From Porticoccaceae bacterium (GTDB taxonomy: Bacteria > Pseudomonadota > Gammaproteobacteria > Pseudomonadales > Porticoccaceae), in NCBI GenBank assembly GCA_023255165.1, contig JALRJD010000264.1, positions 1 to 8,534 on the forward strand: 8,534 nt of DNA. Direction: 5' to 3'. The notes beneath the pieces were generated by a model. That model was not told the origin of the DNA, made no database searches, and saw only the letters and a program-made list of their open reading frames with translations. The translations under genes and the position numbers were made by a program. Position 1 is the first letter of the stretch. Every line of letters starts with the position of its first letter. This document shows positions 1 through 7,520 of the stretch, piece by piece.

Positions 1-654
1 CCCAATCGGATCTGCCAACGCCTTTTTGCGGTAATGGCCAACCAGTTTTTGCCAGTAAAGTTGATGATCGGGATTGGACCAGTCCCACATGCTGCTGCCT
101 GTGGTGGTAATCGCCTGGCCTGGGGTTTTGGTTACATAGAGGGCTTCATAGAAACGCTTGTTTTCAAAAATAAGCTGTTCCTGTTTCATATAAAAACGCT
201 GGTTGATCAACGCTTGTCGCACGGGATAGTTGCGCTGAACCGAACAGATCAGCAGATCAAAAGGCAAATCGGGCATGGCTGCGCTGAGGCTGTCGATAAA
301 CTCTACGGTTTTATCGCCGCCAACCCCGGCGATGATAAATAGCTGAGGCTCTTTAACTAGCTGAGGCTCCTCCTTTGGTAACTTCTCTGGCAATTTAAGC
401 TTTTTTATATCCTGACAAATAACCTGCCAGTTATGTTCCGGGAAGCGTCGCTGCAAGTCCTTTTCCAGCACGGCCATTTGGTTTGCCAGAATATCGACAA
501 AAACAACCTTGCCCGCCAGTTTTCTTTGCAACAGTGACATACCCAACAAGCCATGATCACAGCAGCAGTCCCAAATGATCGAATAGGGTTGCTCTACCAT
601 ATTCGCCAACTGACTGAGACGCTTGCCGAGTTTCACTTTTGGCTGGCTATTCAT
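1..654 (-). CDS. trmK: TrmK-like SAM-dependent tRNA (adenine-N1) methyltransferase, C-terminus off window
   Basis: 218 codons are present and the frame is still open at the left edge, so perhaps 15-25 C-terminal residues are missing. The protein is a class I (Rossmann) SAM-dependent methyltransferase of the COG2384/DUF633 family. Seen in the sequence: an N-terminal LGKRLSQLANMV segment (residues 9-20), the motif WDCCCDHGLLG (28-38) at the SAM-binding loop, an acidic VFVDI strand (51-55), FIIAGVGGD (106-114) and a late ENKRFYEALYV segment (164-174). These are the family's landmarks in order. In Bacillus the family makes m1A at position 22 of tRNA; the substrate in gammaproteobacteria is less certain. 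Residues 91-105 (KLPKEEPQLVKEPQL) are a charged insertion built from a short in-frame repeat. The ATG at 654 overlaps the stop of the preceding small ORF by eight bases, suggesting translational coupling. No clear Shine-Dalgarno of its own was seen. The family call is firm; the tRNA target is inferred. Confidence 0.85.
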   Translation of the reverse strand, partial: MNSQPKVKLGKRLSQLANMVEQPYSIIWDCCCDHGLLGMSLLQRKLAGKVVFVDILANQMAVLEKDLQRRFPEHNWQVICQDIKKLKLPEKLPKEEPQLVKEPQLFIIAGVGGDKTVEFIDSLSAAMPDLPFDLLICSVQRNYPVRQALINQRFYMKQEQLIFENKRFYEALYVTKTPGQAITTTGSSMWDWSNPDHQLYWQKLVGHYRKKALADPIG

Positions 655-823
655 GGCAGCTATGGCAAATGCTTTTTGCTCGAAACGAAAACAGTAAAGG
701 TTGATCGCGTTTACATATACGCGTGCTGTTATCCGTGTGCTCGCAATTGAGGCTTATCAGCCACTCACGGGCTTCTCGTTCTATGGTGGCCTGATCGTCG
801 AAGGGCACTACATTGTCGTTCAT
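647..823 (-). pseudogene. FecR-type anti-sigma factor remnant (N-terminal stub, 58 residues)
   Basis: This 58-residue ORF begins MNDNVVPFDDQATIEREARE and continues WLISLN. The 'acidic-helix, EAREWLI.LN' pattern is typical of the cytoplasmic N-terminus (DUF4880) of FecR-like anti-sigma regulators, which are normally about 300-350 residues with a transmembrane helix and a periplasmic domain. Here the similarity ends near residue 30. The rest (Cys- and Arg-rich, ending SICHSCHE) resembles no FecR and the frame stops at 647. It keeps a good ribosome-binding site, GAGGGAG at 839-833, nine bases before ATG, which overlaps the stop of the sigma-like remnant upstream, as in intact fecI-fecR pairs. 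Its stop overlaps the trmK-like start, so it may survive as a leader that delivers ribosomes to that gene. It could instead be a short real protein. The FecR origin is an inference from a short motif. Confidence 0.5.
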
Positions 824-837
824 GATTATTTGCTCCC

Positions 838-1035
838 TCAGGATTGGCCCAGCTGCTGTGCGGCGACGGCTTCGCAGTAAATGCCAAGCGTTGCTCAGCC
901 ATTACCTGGTTCTCGATGGACCATTCACTTAGCGGGACGTCGTCGCTGGTCTGATCCTCTATATAATCGGTAATTCGTCTCGACTTGGTTCGTGGCTGAG
1001 AGATAGCGACATTTGCTGCCTGTTCAATACTGACA
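838..1035 (-). pseudogene. Decayed FecI-type ECF sigma factor fragment (linker region plus C-terminal tail, frameshifted)
   Basis: No intact gene lies between the lipoprotein and the FecR-like stub, but the minus strand carries what reads as part of an ECF sigma factor. One frame gives KSRRITDYIEDQ, an acidic stretch and SIENQVMAEQRLA (around 990-885). This resembles the linker between sigma regions 2 and 4 in FecI-like factors (SPEQQVMARQRFA...). At about 880 the similarity shifts by one base to the frame IYCEAVAAQQLGQS, which ends in TGA at 840-838. The expected continuation after the EAVAA stretch (LPPQCR and then the region-4 helix-turn-helix) is absent, and so is region 2 apart from its end. 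This suggests a one-base frameshift plus deletions of region 2 and region 4. The order, sigma then FecR with stop and ribosome-binding site touching, matches functional fecIR pairs. Recognition is by motif only, so it is moderately secure. Confidence 0.45.
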
Positions 1036-1054
1036 GGGCAATCAATAAAATCTA

Positions 1055-2839
1055 TTAATTGCCCAATTCCAGACTTCTCTGCTCAGCCACAATATAGTCA
1101 TTGCCATCGGCAATTAACCAAAACTGGGTGCTTGCCACTGTGCTGCCGCTGGGCTGGCTCAGGCTGCTGGGGTTGAGCGTCAGACTGGTCTGGTTGGCGG
1201 CCAGGGTCACCTCGCCATGGCTGGTGGCTACCCAATCGCCGGCGCTGTTATAACCGCGTATTTCGTAGAGTACTTCCAGACTTTGCATGGCTATGCCGCT
1301 GCGCGCAATACGGATATCGTTGCCACTATCGTCTTCAACACTCACCTCTACTAACTCATCCAGCAGGCCTTTGGCGGCTTTGATGCGCACTGGGTTAATG
1401 CCGACCATGTAGGCGTTGTCGCCGTCGTACATGCTGAAATCACTGATATAGAAGCTGCCTCGGCTATCCCAGCTGTCGTAACCAGTGATAAAGTTTTCCG
1501 AGCCTGCGGTGGGGTCCAGCTGGTTAATCACCATCAGTTCGTAGGAGTCGCCGCTGGCTATATCGTACTCATAGATGGCATTGTCTCTGGCGCCGTCACT
1601 GAGCCCAATATAAATCTTTTCGCCATCGGCAGACAGCTGAAACACCCAGGTTTTTAAGTCGCTGGAAAAATCTGGACGGCCTATAAACTGCCAGCTGGCT
1701 TCGGCGTCATTAAATTTGTAAATATTGCCTTGATCATCACTGGTGTAGAGGTTCTCGCCTCTGCGATCCCACTGCCCTACTTCCATGGCATTGGGGCCCT
1801 GCAAGCTAAAGGATGGCAGTTCGCCAAAACCTGTCTGGGGGTCGTAATACCAAACATGGTCAAAGACGCTGGCGGGTTCGCCCTGATTCCACTGAATTCT
1901 CGAGGAGCCACCAGTGATATAAACGCGGCCTCGGGAGTCAACCCACATAAAGCGGTTGCTGTAGAAAAAATTCTGCCAGGCGCTGGGGTTGCCCAGCACT
2001 GTGGTGGTTCCTGCGGCGATATCGTAGCGCACCAGTTTATTTTCCGGGATCGACATGCCGTAAAGCAGGTTGTTGACCGGATCTTTTTGGATGCTGACAA
2101 TCTGCAGTTGCGCGGCGCCGACACCATCGGGCTCTGTGGCGCTCAGATCGGTAAAGCTGTTATCTGCGGGACGGTAGCCATACCAATGAAATCCTCTGGT
2201 GTTCTGGTAGCTGTAGTTCATATCTGAGCTGTCCAGGGTGGCGACATAGACAGTGCCATTATGATCTAAAGGACGGGTGTGAAACTTCTCGGCGCTCTCG
2301 TTGGTCTGCCAGTTATTGGCGGCTTCTGAGGCGGTTTTGGCGTCGCCCACCCAGCGCAGAGTGTTGTCGTGCTGATACATTCGATACAGCATCGAGTTGG
2401 TCACGTGATCATGGCCGGAGATATAAATCTCGCCATTGGCATCCGACCCCACGGCCAGCCAGCTTTGGTCCGGGCGGGAGCCATCCGGGGCGTCGGGCAT
2501 CTGCCAGATATTCACGCCGTCTATAGAGCCGGCGCGGGCACTGTCGTAGGGTACGGTAATCACTTCCGGTTCCTGGTTATTGCCGCTATTGCTGCTGCCG
2601 TTATCACCAGCATCAGAGTCGCTGCCTGTATCGGTATCTGCGCCGTTACCGATGTTGTTATCCTGCGGCTCGTTGTTCTCCACCGGGTCTTCGATCTGGC
2701 TATCAGACTCTTCGTTAGCACCGCCATTACCACCACCGCCACCACAGGCAACCATTAAGCCCAACAGGGCTATCAGAGCGAAACGGTGGGTAATAGACTT
2801 TAGGCCGTTGACGGCTGAACGAGGCATTTTATCAAGCAT
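1055..2839 (-). CDS. Surface lipoprotein with probable beta-propeller domain, function unknown
   Basis: 594 residues. Residues 1-32 are a lipoprotein signal: a basic n-region, a hydrophobic core FALIALLGLMVA (20-31), and a lipobox LMVAC with the lipidated Cys at 32, followed by a poly-Gly run. Residues about 33-95 form a low-complexity Asp/Asn/Ser/Gly linker that would hold the folded part away from the membrane. From about 100 to 480 a recurring pattern of Asp-x-x-Gly followed by a Tyr-containing beta strand (DANGEIYISG at 133, DHNGTVYVA at 192, DSRGRVYITG at 301, DDQGNIYKF at 368, DGEKIYIG near 405, DSRGSFYISD at 458, with a weaker copy near 255) suggests a six- or seven-bladed beta-propeller. 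The C-terminal 110 residues look like a separate beta-sandwich. No catalytic motif is recognised. It could bind a carbohydrate or a surface partner. The ATG at 2839 has no strong ribosome-binding site; an in-frame Met at codon 5 is an alternative start. nfuA lies 87 bp upstream on the same strand. Confidence 0.85.
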   Translation of the reverse strand: MLDKMPRSAVNGLKSITHRFALIALLGLMVACGGGGGNGGANEESDSQIEDPVENNEPQDNNIGNGADTDTGSDSDAGDNGSSNSGNNQEPEVITVPYDSARAGSIDGVNIWQMPDAPDGSRPDQSWLAVGSDANGEIYISGHDHVTNSMLYRMYQHDNTLRWVGDAKTASEAANNWQTNESAEKFHTRPLDHNGTVYVATLDSSDMNYSYQNTRGFHWYGYRPADNSFTDLSATEPDGVGAAQLQIVSIQKDPVNNLLYGMSIPENKLVRYDIAAGTTTVLGNPSAWQNFFYSNRFMWVDSRGRVYITGGSSRIQWNQGEPASVFDHVWYYDPQTGFGELPSFSLQGPNAMEVGQWDRRGENLYTSDDQGNIYKFNDAEASWQFIGRPDFSSDLKTWVFQLSADGEKIYIGLSDGARDNAIYEYDIASGDSYELMVINQLDPTAGSENFITGYDSWDSRGSFYISDFSMYDGDNAYMVGINPVRIKAAKGLLDELVEVSVEDDSGNDIRIARSGIAMQSLEVLYEIRGYNSAGDWVATSHGEVTLAANQTSLTLNPSSLSQPSGSTVASTQFWLIADGNDYIVAEQRSLELGN

Positions 2840-2882
2840 GGGGAATAGTTCTTTTTATCGTTTTGGGATTTTTATAATAGGT

Positions 2883-2902
2883 GCGAGCCAAAATAGGCTC
2901 GC
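2883..2902 (-). terminator. Hairpin after nfuA (possible weak terminator)
   Basis: A perfect 7-bp stem (GCGAGCC / GGCTCGC) with a 6-base loop lies about 24 bases past the nfuA stop. On the minus strand it is followed by ACCTATTATAAAAAT, which is AT-rich but not a clean U-tract, so termination would be partial. It separates nfuA from the lipoprotein gene, and transcripts could still read through. Confidence 0.4.
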
Positions 2903-2926
2903 AGAGAATGCCGGCCCTGCAGGCTT

Positions 2927-3508
2927 TTACATATAAGCGTTGCTGGTATCCGTGTGGTCGGTAACGTCTTTGACGCCTTTCAGCTCGGGAATCTTTTCCA
3001 TCAGGGTTTTCTCGACGCCCTCTTTGAGGGTCAGATCTACTGCCGAGCAACCCTGGCAGCCACCGCCAAATTCCAGCACCGCAAAGCCATCGGCCATCTC
3101 AGCTAATGACACCACGCCACCGTGAGCGGCGAGGCCTGGGTTTATCTCGTTATAGAGCAGGTAGTTAACCTTGTCTTCGATGGGGCTATCGTCGGTAACA
3201 TTGGGCAGTCGTGAGTTGGGCGCACGGATGGTAAGCTGGCCACCGAATTTGTCTTCGGCAAAGTCGACCTTGGCTTCGTCTAAAAAAGGTATGCTGCGCT
3301 GCTCAAAGTAGGCGTTGAAGGCATCATACTCAACAATTTCATCCTCTTCGTTGTGCTCACCGGGGCGGCTGTAGGCTATGCAGGTTTCGGCTTTGGGCGT
3401 GCCGGGGTCACTGACAAACATGCGAATGCCTATGCCCTCGCAATTTTGCTTTTCCAATAATCCCGCGAGATATTTTTGGGCCGATTCGGTGATGGTGACG
3501 TTGGGCAT
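2927..3508 (-). CDS. nfuA: Fe-S biogenesis carrier protein NfuA
   Basis: 193 residues, the usual size for NfuA. It is a scaffold/carrier that accepts an iron-sulfur cluster and delivers it to apoproteins, especially under oxidative stress or iron starvation. Residues 1-95 form an A-type (IscA-like) domain that begins VTITESAQKYLAGLL, lacks the conserved IscA cysteine triad as expected in NfuA, and serves for client binding. Residues about 110-193 form the Nfu domain: GLAAHGGVVSL (125-135) and the cluster-binding GGGCQGCS with Cys151 and Cys154, equivalent to Cys149/Cys152 of the E. coli protein. The start is supported by CAGGAA (3520-3515), six bases before ATG. It is transcribed divergently from metH. 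The functional link to its neighbours is general (cluster supply), not pathway-specific. Confidence 0.96.
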   Translation of the reverse strand: MPNVTITESAQKYLAGLLEKQNCEGIGIRMFVSDPGTPKAETCIAYSRPGEHNEEDEIVEYDAFNAYFEQRSIPFLDEAKVDFAEDKFGGQLTIRAPNSRLPNVTDDSPIEDKVNYLLYNEINPGLAAHGGVVSLAEMADGFAVLEFGGGCQGCSAVDLTLKEGVEKTLMEKIPELKGVKDVTDHTDTSNAYM

Positions 3509-3559
3509 AATCTGTTCCTGGTGCTGAGCCTGAAATTAACCTGAGTAAAAGACTGGGGT

Positions 3560-3587
3560 ATTCTACGCTATTCACCGTGCAGGCCAA
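3560..3587 (-). promoter_or_regulatory. Candidate sigma-70 promoter for nfuA
   Basis: On the minus strand, TTGGCC (3587-3582) and TAGAAT (3565-3560) are separated by 16 bases and match the -35 and -10 consensus at three or four and five of six positions. The start site would fall about 45 bases upstream of the nfuA ATG. I did not find a convincing IscR-type site, though one could be missed by eye. Confidence 0.45.
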
Positions 3588-3628
3588 AGCCTCTTTTGCC
3601 TTTTAGGTGTCGCTTTTTCCGCCAATAC

Positions 3629-3637
3629 TGGTATTAT
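3629..3637 (+). promoter_or_regulatory. Candidate extended -10 promoter for metH
   Basis: TGG followed by TATTAT gives an extended -10 element (TGnTATAAT type, one mismatch). No good -35 hexamer sits 16-18 bases upstream, which is tolerable for an extended -10 promoter. The predicted start near 3644 leaves a leader of about 64 nt and lies at the left edge of the palindrome at 3645-3662. Confidence 0.45.
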
Positions 3638-3644
3638 GCATATC

Positions 3645-3662
3645 CATCAAAATATTTTGATG
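3645..3662. promoter_or_regulatory. Perfect 18-bp palindrome, probable repressor operator for metH
   Basis: CATCAAAATATTTTGATG is its own reverse complement over all 18 bases. It begins eight bases after the -10 hexamer, so it covers about +1 to +18 of the predicted metH transcript, the classic place for a repressor to block initiation. It does not resemble a MetJ box (AGACGTCT repeats) or the MetR consensus (TGAA-N5-TTCA). AT-rich ATCAA...TTGAT-type dyads are reminiscent of ArsR-family regulators; SahR, an ArsR-family S-adenosylhomocysteine sensor of methionine-cycle genes in many proteobacteria, is a plausible candidate. That assignment is inference. Confidence 0.6.
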
Positions 3663-3693
3663 AAATAGAACAGTTGTGGCACAGAGGCCATTT

Positions 3694-3699
3694 AGAGGA
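3694..3699 (+). promoter_or_regulatory. Ribosome-binding site that fixes the metH TTG start
   Basis: AGAGGA lies eight bases before TTG at 3708. In the metH frame a stop (TAG, 3693-3695) sits just upstream, and the next in-frame ATG falls inside the conserved GAMGTM motif, so TTG at 3708 is the only sensible start. Confidence 0.75.
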
Positions 3700-3707
3700 T
3701 CGGAATT

Positions 3708-6700
3708 TTGCAACAAGGCAATTCAAAAGAAGACAGTCTACAACCAGCTGGCACAGCACACATCGAGCTGACCAGCGACCAACGCGATAGTCACCAGCGT
3801 CTGCTGGAAGCCGCGGCCAAACGCATTCTGATTCTCGACGGCGCGATGGGCACCATGATCCAGCGCCACAGTCTCGAGGAGGCAGATTTTCGCGGCCAGC
3901 GCTTTGCCGACTGGCATACCGACCTCAAGGGCAACAATGATCTTCTGAGTCTCACGCAACCCGAAATTATCCGCGATATCCACCGCGCCTATCTCGAGGC
4001 CGGCGCCGATATTATTGAAACCAATACCTTTAACTCGACCACCATCTCGCAAGCCGACTACGATATGCAGTCGATCTCGCGTGAGATCAATGTGTCCTCT
4101 GCCAGGCTGGCGCGCCAGGCCGCCGATGAATTTGCCACCGCCGAACGGCCGCGATTTGTCGCCGGCATTTTAGGGCCCACCAGCCGCACCGCGTCACTGT
4201 CACCAGATGTGAATGATCCCGGCGCACGCAATGTTACCTTTGATCAGTTGGTTGAGGCCTATGTCGAGTCTTGCGAAGCACTGATCGAAGGCGGCAGCGA
4301 TCTGATTATGGTAGAGACCATATTTGATACGCTGAATGCCAAGGCGGCGCTGTTTGCCGTGCAACTGGTATTTGAAAAGCTCGGTAGCGAACTGCCGATT
4401 ATGATCTCCGGTACCATTACCGATGCCAGCGGCCGCACTCTGTCCGGGCAAACCCCGGAGGCGTTTTGGAATTCCCTGCGCCACAGCAAGCCAGTGAGCA
4501 TTGGTCTCAACTGTGCTCTGGGTCCCAAGGAGTTGCGCCCTCACCTGCTGGAAATTTCCACTGTCGCAGACACTCTGGTCAGCGCTCACCCCAATGCCGG
4601 TCTGCCCAATGAGTTTGGTGGCTACGATCTGGATGCCGCCAATATGGCCGAGACCGTCGCCGAGTTTGCCAGCGCCGGGTTGTTGAATATTGTCGGCGGT
4701 TGCTGCGGCACCACGCCCGAACATATTCGCGCCATTGCCAATGCGGTTGCCGACTGCCCGCCACGGAAGATTCCCGAGATTGAACCCGCCTGTCGTCTGT
4801 CGGGGCTGGAGCCATTCACGATTAAATCCGACTCGCTGTTTGTCAACGTCGGCGAACGCTGCAATGTCACCGGCTCCGCGGTATTCAAACGCCTGATTCT
4901 GGAAGAGAACTACGACGCAGCCCTGAGTGTGGCACGCCAACAGGTGATTAACGGCGCACAGATTATCGACATCAATATGGACGAAGGCATGTTGGAGTCG
5001 CTGCCGGCGATGGTGACTTTCCTCAACCTGATTGCCGCCGAGCCGGAAATTTCCCGCGTGCCAATTATGGTCGACTCGTCAAAATGGGACGTGATTGAAG
5101 CTGGTCTGAAATGTATTCAGGGCAAGCCTGTGGTCAATTCCATCAGCCTTAAGGAAGGCGAAGCCGAGTTTATTGAAAAGGCCAGACTGTGCAAAAAGTA
5201 CGGCGCCGCGATTGTGGTGATGGCCTTTGATGAAGATGGTCAGGCCGATAATCTCGAGCGCCGCAAACAAATCAGCCAGCGCAGCTACGATATATTGGTC
5301 AAACAGATCGGCTTCCCGGCGGAAGATATTATTTTTGACCCCAATGTATTCGCCGTTGCCACCGGCATCGAAGAGCACAATCGCTATGGCCTCGACTTTA
5401 TCGAAGCCACCGGCTGGATTAAACAAAACCTGCCCCACGCTATGGTCTCGGGTGGCATCTCCAATGTCTCGTTTTCATTCCGCGGTAACAATCCGGTGCG
5501 CGAAGCGATTCACTCGGTGTTTCTCTACCACGCCATTCGTCAGGGTCTGAGCATGGGTATTGTCAACGCCGGGCAGCTGGCGGTTTACGACGACCTGCCG
5601 GCGCAGCTGCGCGATCTGGTCGAGGATGTGGTGCTGTTCCGCACCCCGCACGCCACCGACAATCTGCTGGCAGTGGCCAATGACTACCGCGGCGACGGCA
5701 CCACCCAGAGCAAGGGCGAAGACCTAAGCTGGCGTGAAGGCAATGTTAACCGCCGACTTGAGCACGCACTGGTCAAAGGTATTACCGACTTTATTGAAGA
5801 AGATACAGAGGAGGCGCGACAGCAGGCCGAGCGTCCACTGCATGTGATTGAAGGCGCGCTGATGGATGGCATGAATATTGTCGGCGACCTGTTTGGCTCG
5901 GGCAAAATGTTTCTGCCCCAGGTGGTTAAATCCGCCCGGGTGATGAAACAGGCGGTGGCCTATTTGCAGCCCTTTATTGAAGCGGAAAAAGATCAGTCGG
6001 CCAGTTCTAACGGCAAGATTCTGATGGCCACGGTAAAAGGCGATGTGCACGATATCGGCAAAAATATTGTCGGCGTGGTTCTGCAGTGCAATAACTACGA
6101 GGTGATCGACCTCGGCGTAATGGTGCCCGCGGAAAAAATTCTGCAGACCGCAAAAGAGTTAAACGTGGATATTATCGGCCTCTCCGGGCTGATTACCCCG
6201 TCGCTGGATGAGATGGTCACACTCGGCAAAGAGATGCAGCGCCAGGGCTTTGATGTGCCATTGATGATTGGCGGTGCCACCACCTCCAAGGCCCACACGG
6301 CGGTCAAGATTGCGCCCACCTATCAGCGCAATCAGACAATTTATGTCTCCGATGCCTCGCGCGCGGTAGGTGTGGCCAGCAAGCTGATCAGCAAAGAGCA
6401 CCGCGATGCCTTTGTCGCCGAGATTCAGCGTGACTATGACGCGGTGCGCCTGCGCACAGCCAATCGAACCACGCGCGGAACGCTGTTCGCCTATTCCGAT
6501 GCGGTAAAGCAAAAGCCGCAGATCAACTGGCGCGACTATCAACCGACTCTGCCGGCGACGCCTGGCGTAACAGTGCTCGACGATTACCCACTGGAAGCGC
6601 TGGTGCCCTTTATCGACTGGACACCGTTTTTTATTACCTGGGATCTGGTCGGCAAGTACCCGAAAATCTTCCAGGATGAAGTGGTTGGCGAGGCGGCACA

Positions 6701-7466
6701 GACATTGTTTGACGACGCCCAAAAATTACTCGCCGACATTATCGATAACAAGCGGCTGACTGCCCGCGCGGTGTTTGGGCTGTGGCCGGCCAATACGGTT
6801 AACCACGATGATATTGAAGTCTATTCCGATCAAGGCGAGACACTGGCGACCCTGCACCATATTCGCCAGCAGATTCAGAAGCCCGGCGCCAGTGAAGAAC
6901 TGGCCTCGCTGGCCGACTTTATCGCGCCCAAAGAGAGCGGCATCAGCGACACCATTGGCGCCTTTGCGGTCACCACCGGTATCGGCGCGGATGAGTTGGC
7001 AGCCGAATATGAAGCCAAACATGATGACTACAATGCGATTATGGTCAAGGCATTGGCCGACCGTCTTGCCGAGGCCTTTGCCGAGCATCTTCACCAGCGC
7101 GTGCGCCGCGAATACTGGGGTTATGCCGCCGATGAAGCACTGGATAATGAGGCCCTGATTAAAGAAAAATATCGCGGCATCCGCCCGGCACCAGGCTATC
7201 CCGCTTGCCCGGATCACACCGAAAAAGGCACTCTGTTCAAGCTGCTGGATGTGGAAAACAATATCGGCCTGTCGTTGACCGAGAGCTATGCCATGAGTCC
7301 GGCGGCAGCGGTCAGCGGTTGGTATTTTGGCCACCCCGACGCCAGTTACTTTAATACAGGAAAGATCGCCCAGGATCAGGTAGAATCCCTCGCGGCACGC
7401 AAAGGGGTTGCGGTTGCGGAACTGGAGCGCTGGTTAACGCCGATTCTTAATGACCAGGATGCCTAA
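3708..7466 (+). CDS. metH: Cobalamin-dependent methionine synthase MetH
   Basis: 1252 residues (E. coli 1227), complete, with a TTG start. It transfers the methyl group of 5-methyltetrahydrofolate to homocysteine through protein-bound cobalamin in the cytosol, making methionine and tetrahydrofolate. Domains in order: homocysteine-binding barrel (about 35-350) with zinc ligands Cys269 (GLNCALG), Cys332 and Cys333 (GGCCGTTPEH); folate-binding barrel (about 375-640; VNVGERCNVTGS at 379-390, SGGISNVSFSFRG at 581-593); cobalamin cap (about 670-765); cobalamin-binding Rossmann domain with DVHDIG (779-784, lower-ligand His781) and Ser832; and a reactivation domain (about 950-1252) with FIDWTPFF (968-975) and the SAM-binding RGIRPAPGYPACPDH (1156-1170). 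Numbering runs about 22 ahead of E. coli because of an N-terminal extension rich in polar residues. All key residues are present, so the enzyme should be active and reactivatable. It starts from the divergent region shared with nfuA, and a DUF2970 gene follows 54 bp later. Confidence 0.99.
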   Translation: MQQGNSKEDSLQPAGTAHIELTSDQRDSHQRLLEAAAKRILILDGAMGTMIQRHSLEEADFRGQRFADWHTDLKGNNDLLSLTQPEIIRDIHRAYLEAGADIIETNTFNSTTISQADYDMQSISREINVSSARLARQAADEFATAERPRFVAGILGPTSRTASLSPDVNDPGARNVTFDQLVEAYVESCEALIEGGSDLIMVETIFDTLNAKAALFAVQLVFEKLGSELPIMISGTITDASGRTLSGQTPEAFWNSLRHSKPVSIGLNCALGPKELRPHLLEISTVADTLVSAHPNAGLPNEFGGYDLDAANMAETVAEFASAGLLNIVGGCCGTTPEHIRAIANAVADCPPRKIPEIEPACRLSGLEPFTIKSDSLFVNVGERCNVTGSAVFKRLILEENYDAALSVARQQVINGAQIIDINMDEGMLESLPAMVTFLNLIAAEPEISRVPIMVDSSKWDVIEAGLKCIQGKPVVNSISLKEGEAEFIEKARLCKKYGAAIVVMAFDEDGQADNLERRKQISQRSYDILVKQIGFPAEDIIFDPNVFAVATGIEEHNRYGLDFIEATGWIKQNLPHAMVSGGISNVSFSFRGNNPVREAIHSVFLYHAIRQGLSMGIVNAGQLAVYDDLPAQLRDLVEDVVLFRTPHATDNLLAVANDYRGDGTTQSKGEDLSWREGNVNRRLEHALVKGITDFIEEDTEEARQQAERPLHVIEGALMDGMNIVGDLFGSGKMFLPQVVKSARVMKQAVAYLQPFIEAEKDQSASSNGKILMATVKGDVHDIGKNIVGVVLQCNNYEVIDLGVMVPAEKILQTAKELNVDIIGLSGLITPSLDEMVTLGKEMQRQGFDVPLMIGGATTSKAHTAVKIAPTYQRNQTIYVSDASRAVGVASKLISKEHRDAFVAEIQRDYDAVRLRTANRTTRGTLFAYSDAVKQKPQINWRDYQPTLPATPGVTVLDDYPLEALVPFIDWTPFFITWDLVGKYPKIFQDEVVGEAAQTLFDDAQKLLADIIDNKRLTARAVFGLWPANTVNHDDIEVYSDQGETLATLHHIRQQIQKPGASEELASLADFIAPKESGISDTIGAFAVTTGIGADELAAEYEAKHDDYNAIMVKALADRLAEAFAEHLHQRVRREYWGYAADEALDNEALIKEKYRGIRPAPGYPACPDHTEKGTLFKLLDVENNIGLSLTESYAMSPAAAVSGWYFGHPDASYFNTGKIAQDQVESLAARKGVAVAELERWLTPILNDQDA

Positions 7467-7520
7467 AAGCTAACGTTCCTAAAAACCAGGATTCTTAATA
7501 AACAGTAAAAAGAGACAACT

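Noticed and set aside
1018..1040. Imperfect hairpin (TGCCTGT / ACAGGGCA) just after the lipoprotein stop as a terminator
   Set aside because: The stem is short with a bulge, and no T-run follows on either strand.
1730..2758. Long plus-strand reading frames opposite the lipoprotein gene
   Set aside because: They lie antisense to a gene with clear signal peptide and repeat structure, and their translations show no family features.
3509..3707. Cobalamin or SAM riboswitch ahead of metH
   Set aside because: The predicted leader is only about 64 nt, and no B12-box or SAM-riboswitch core is visible in the region.
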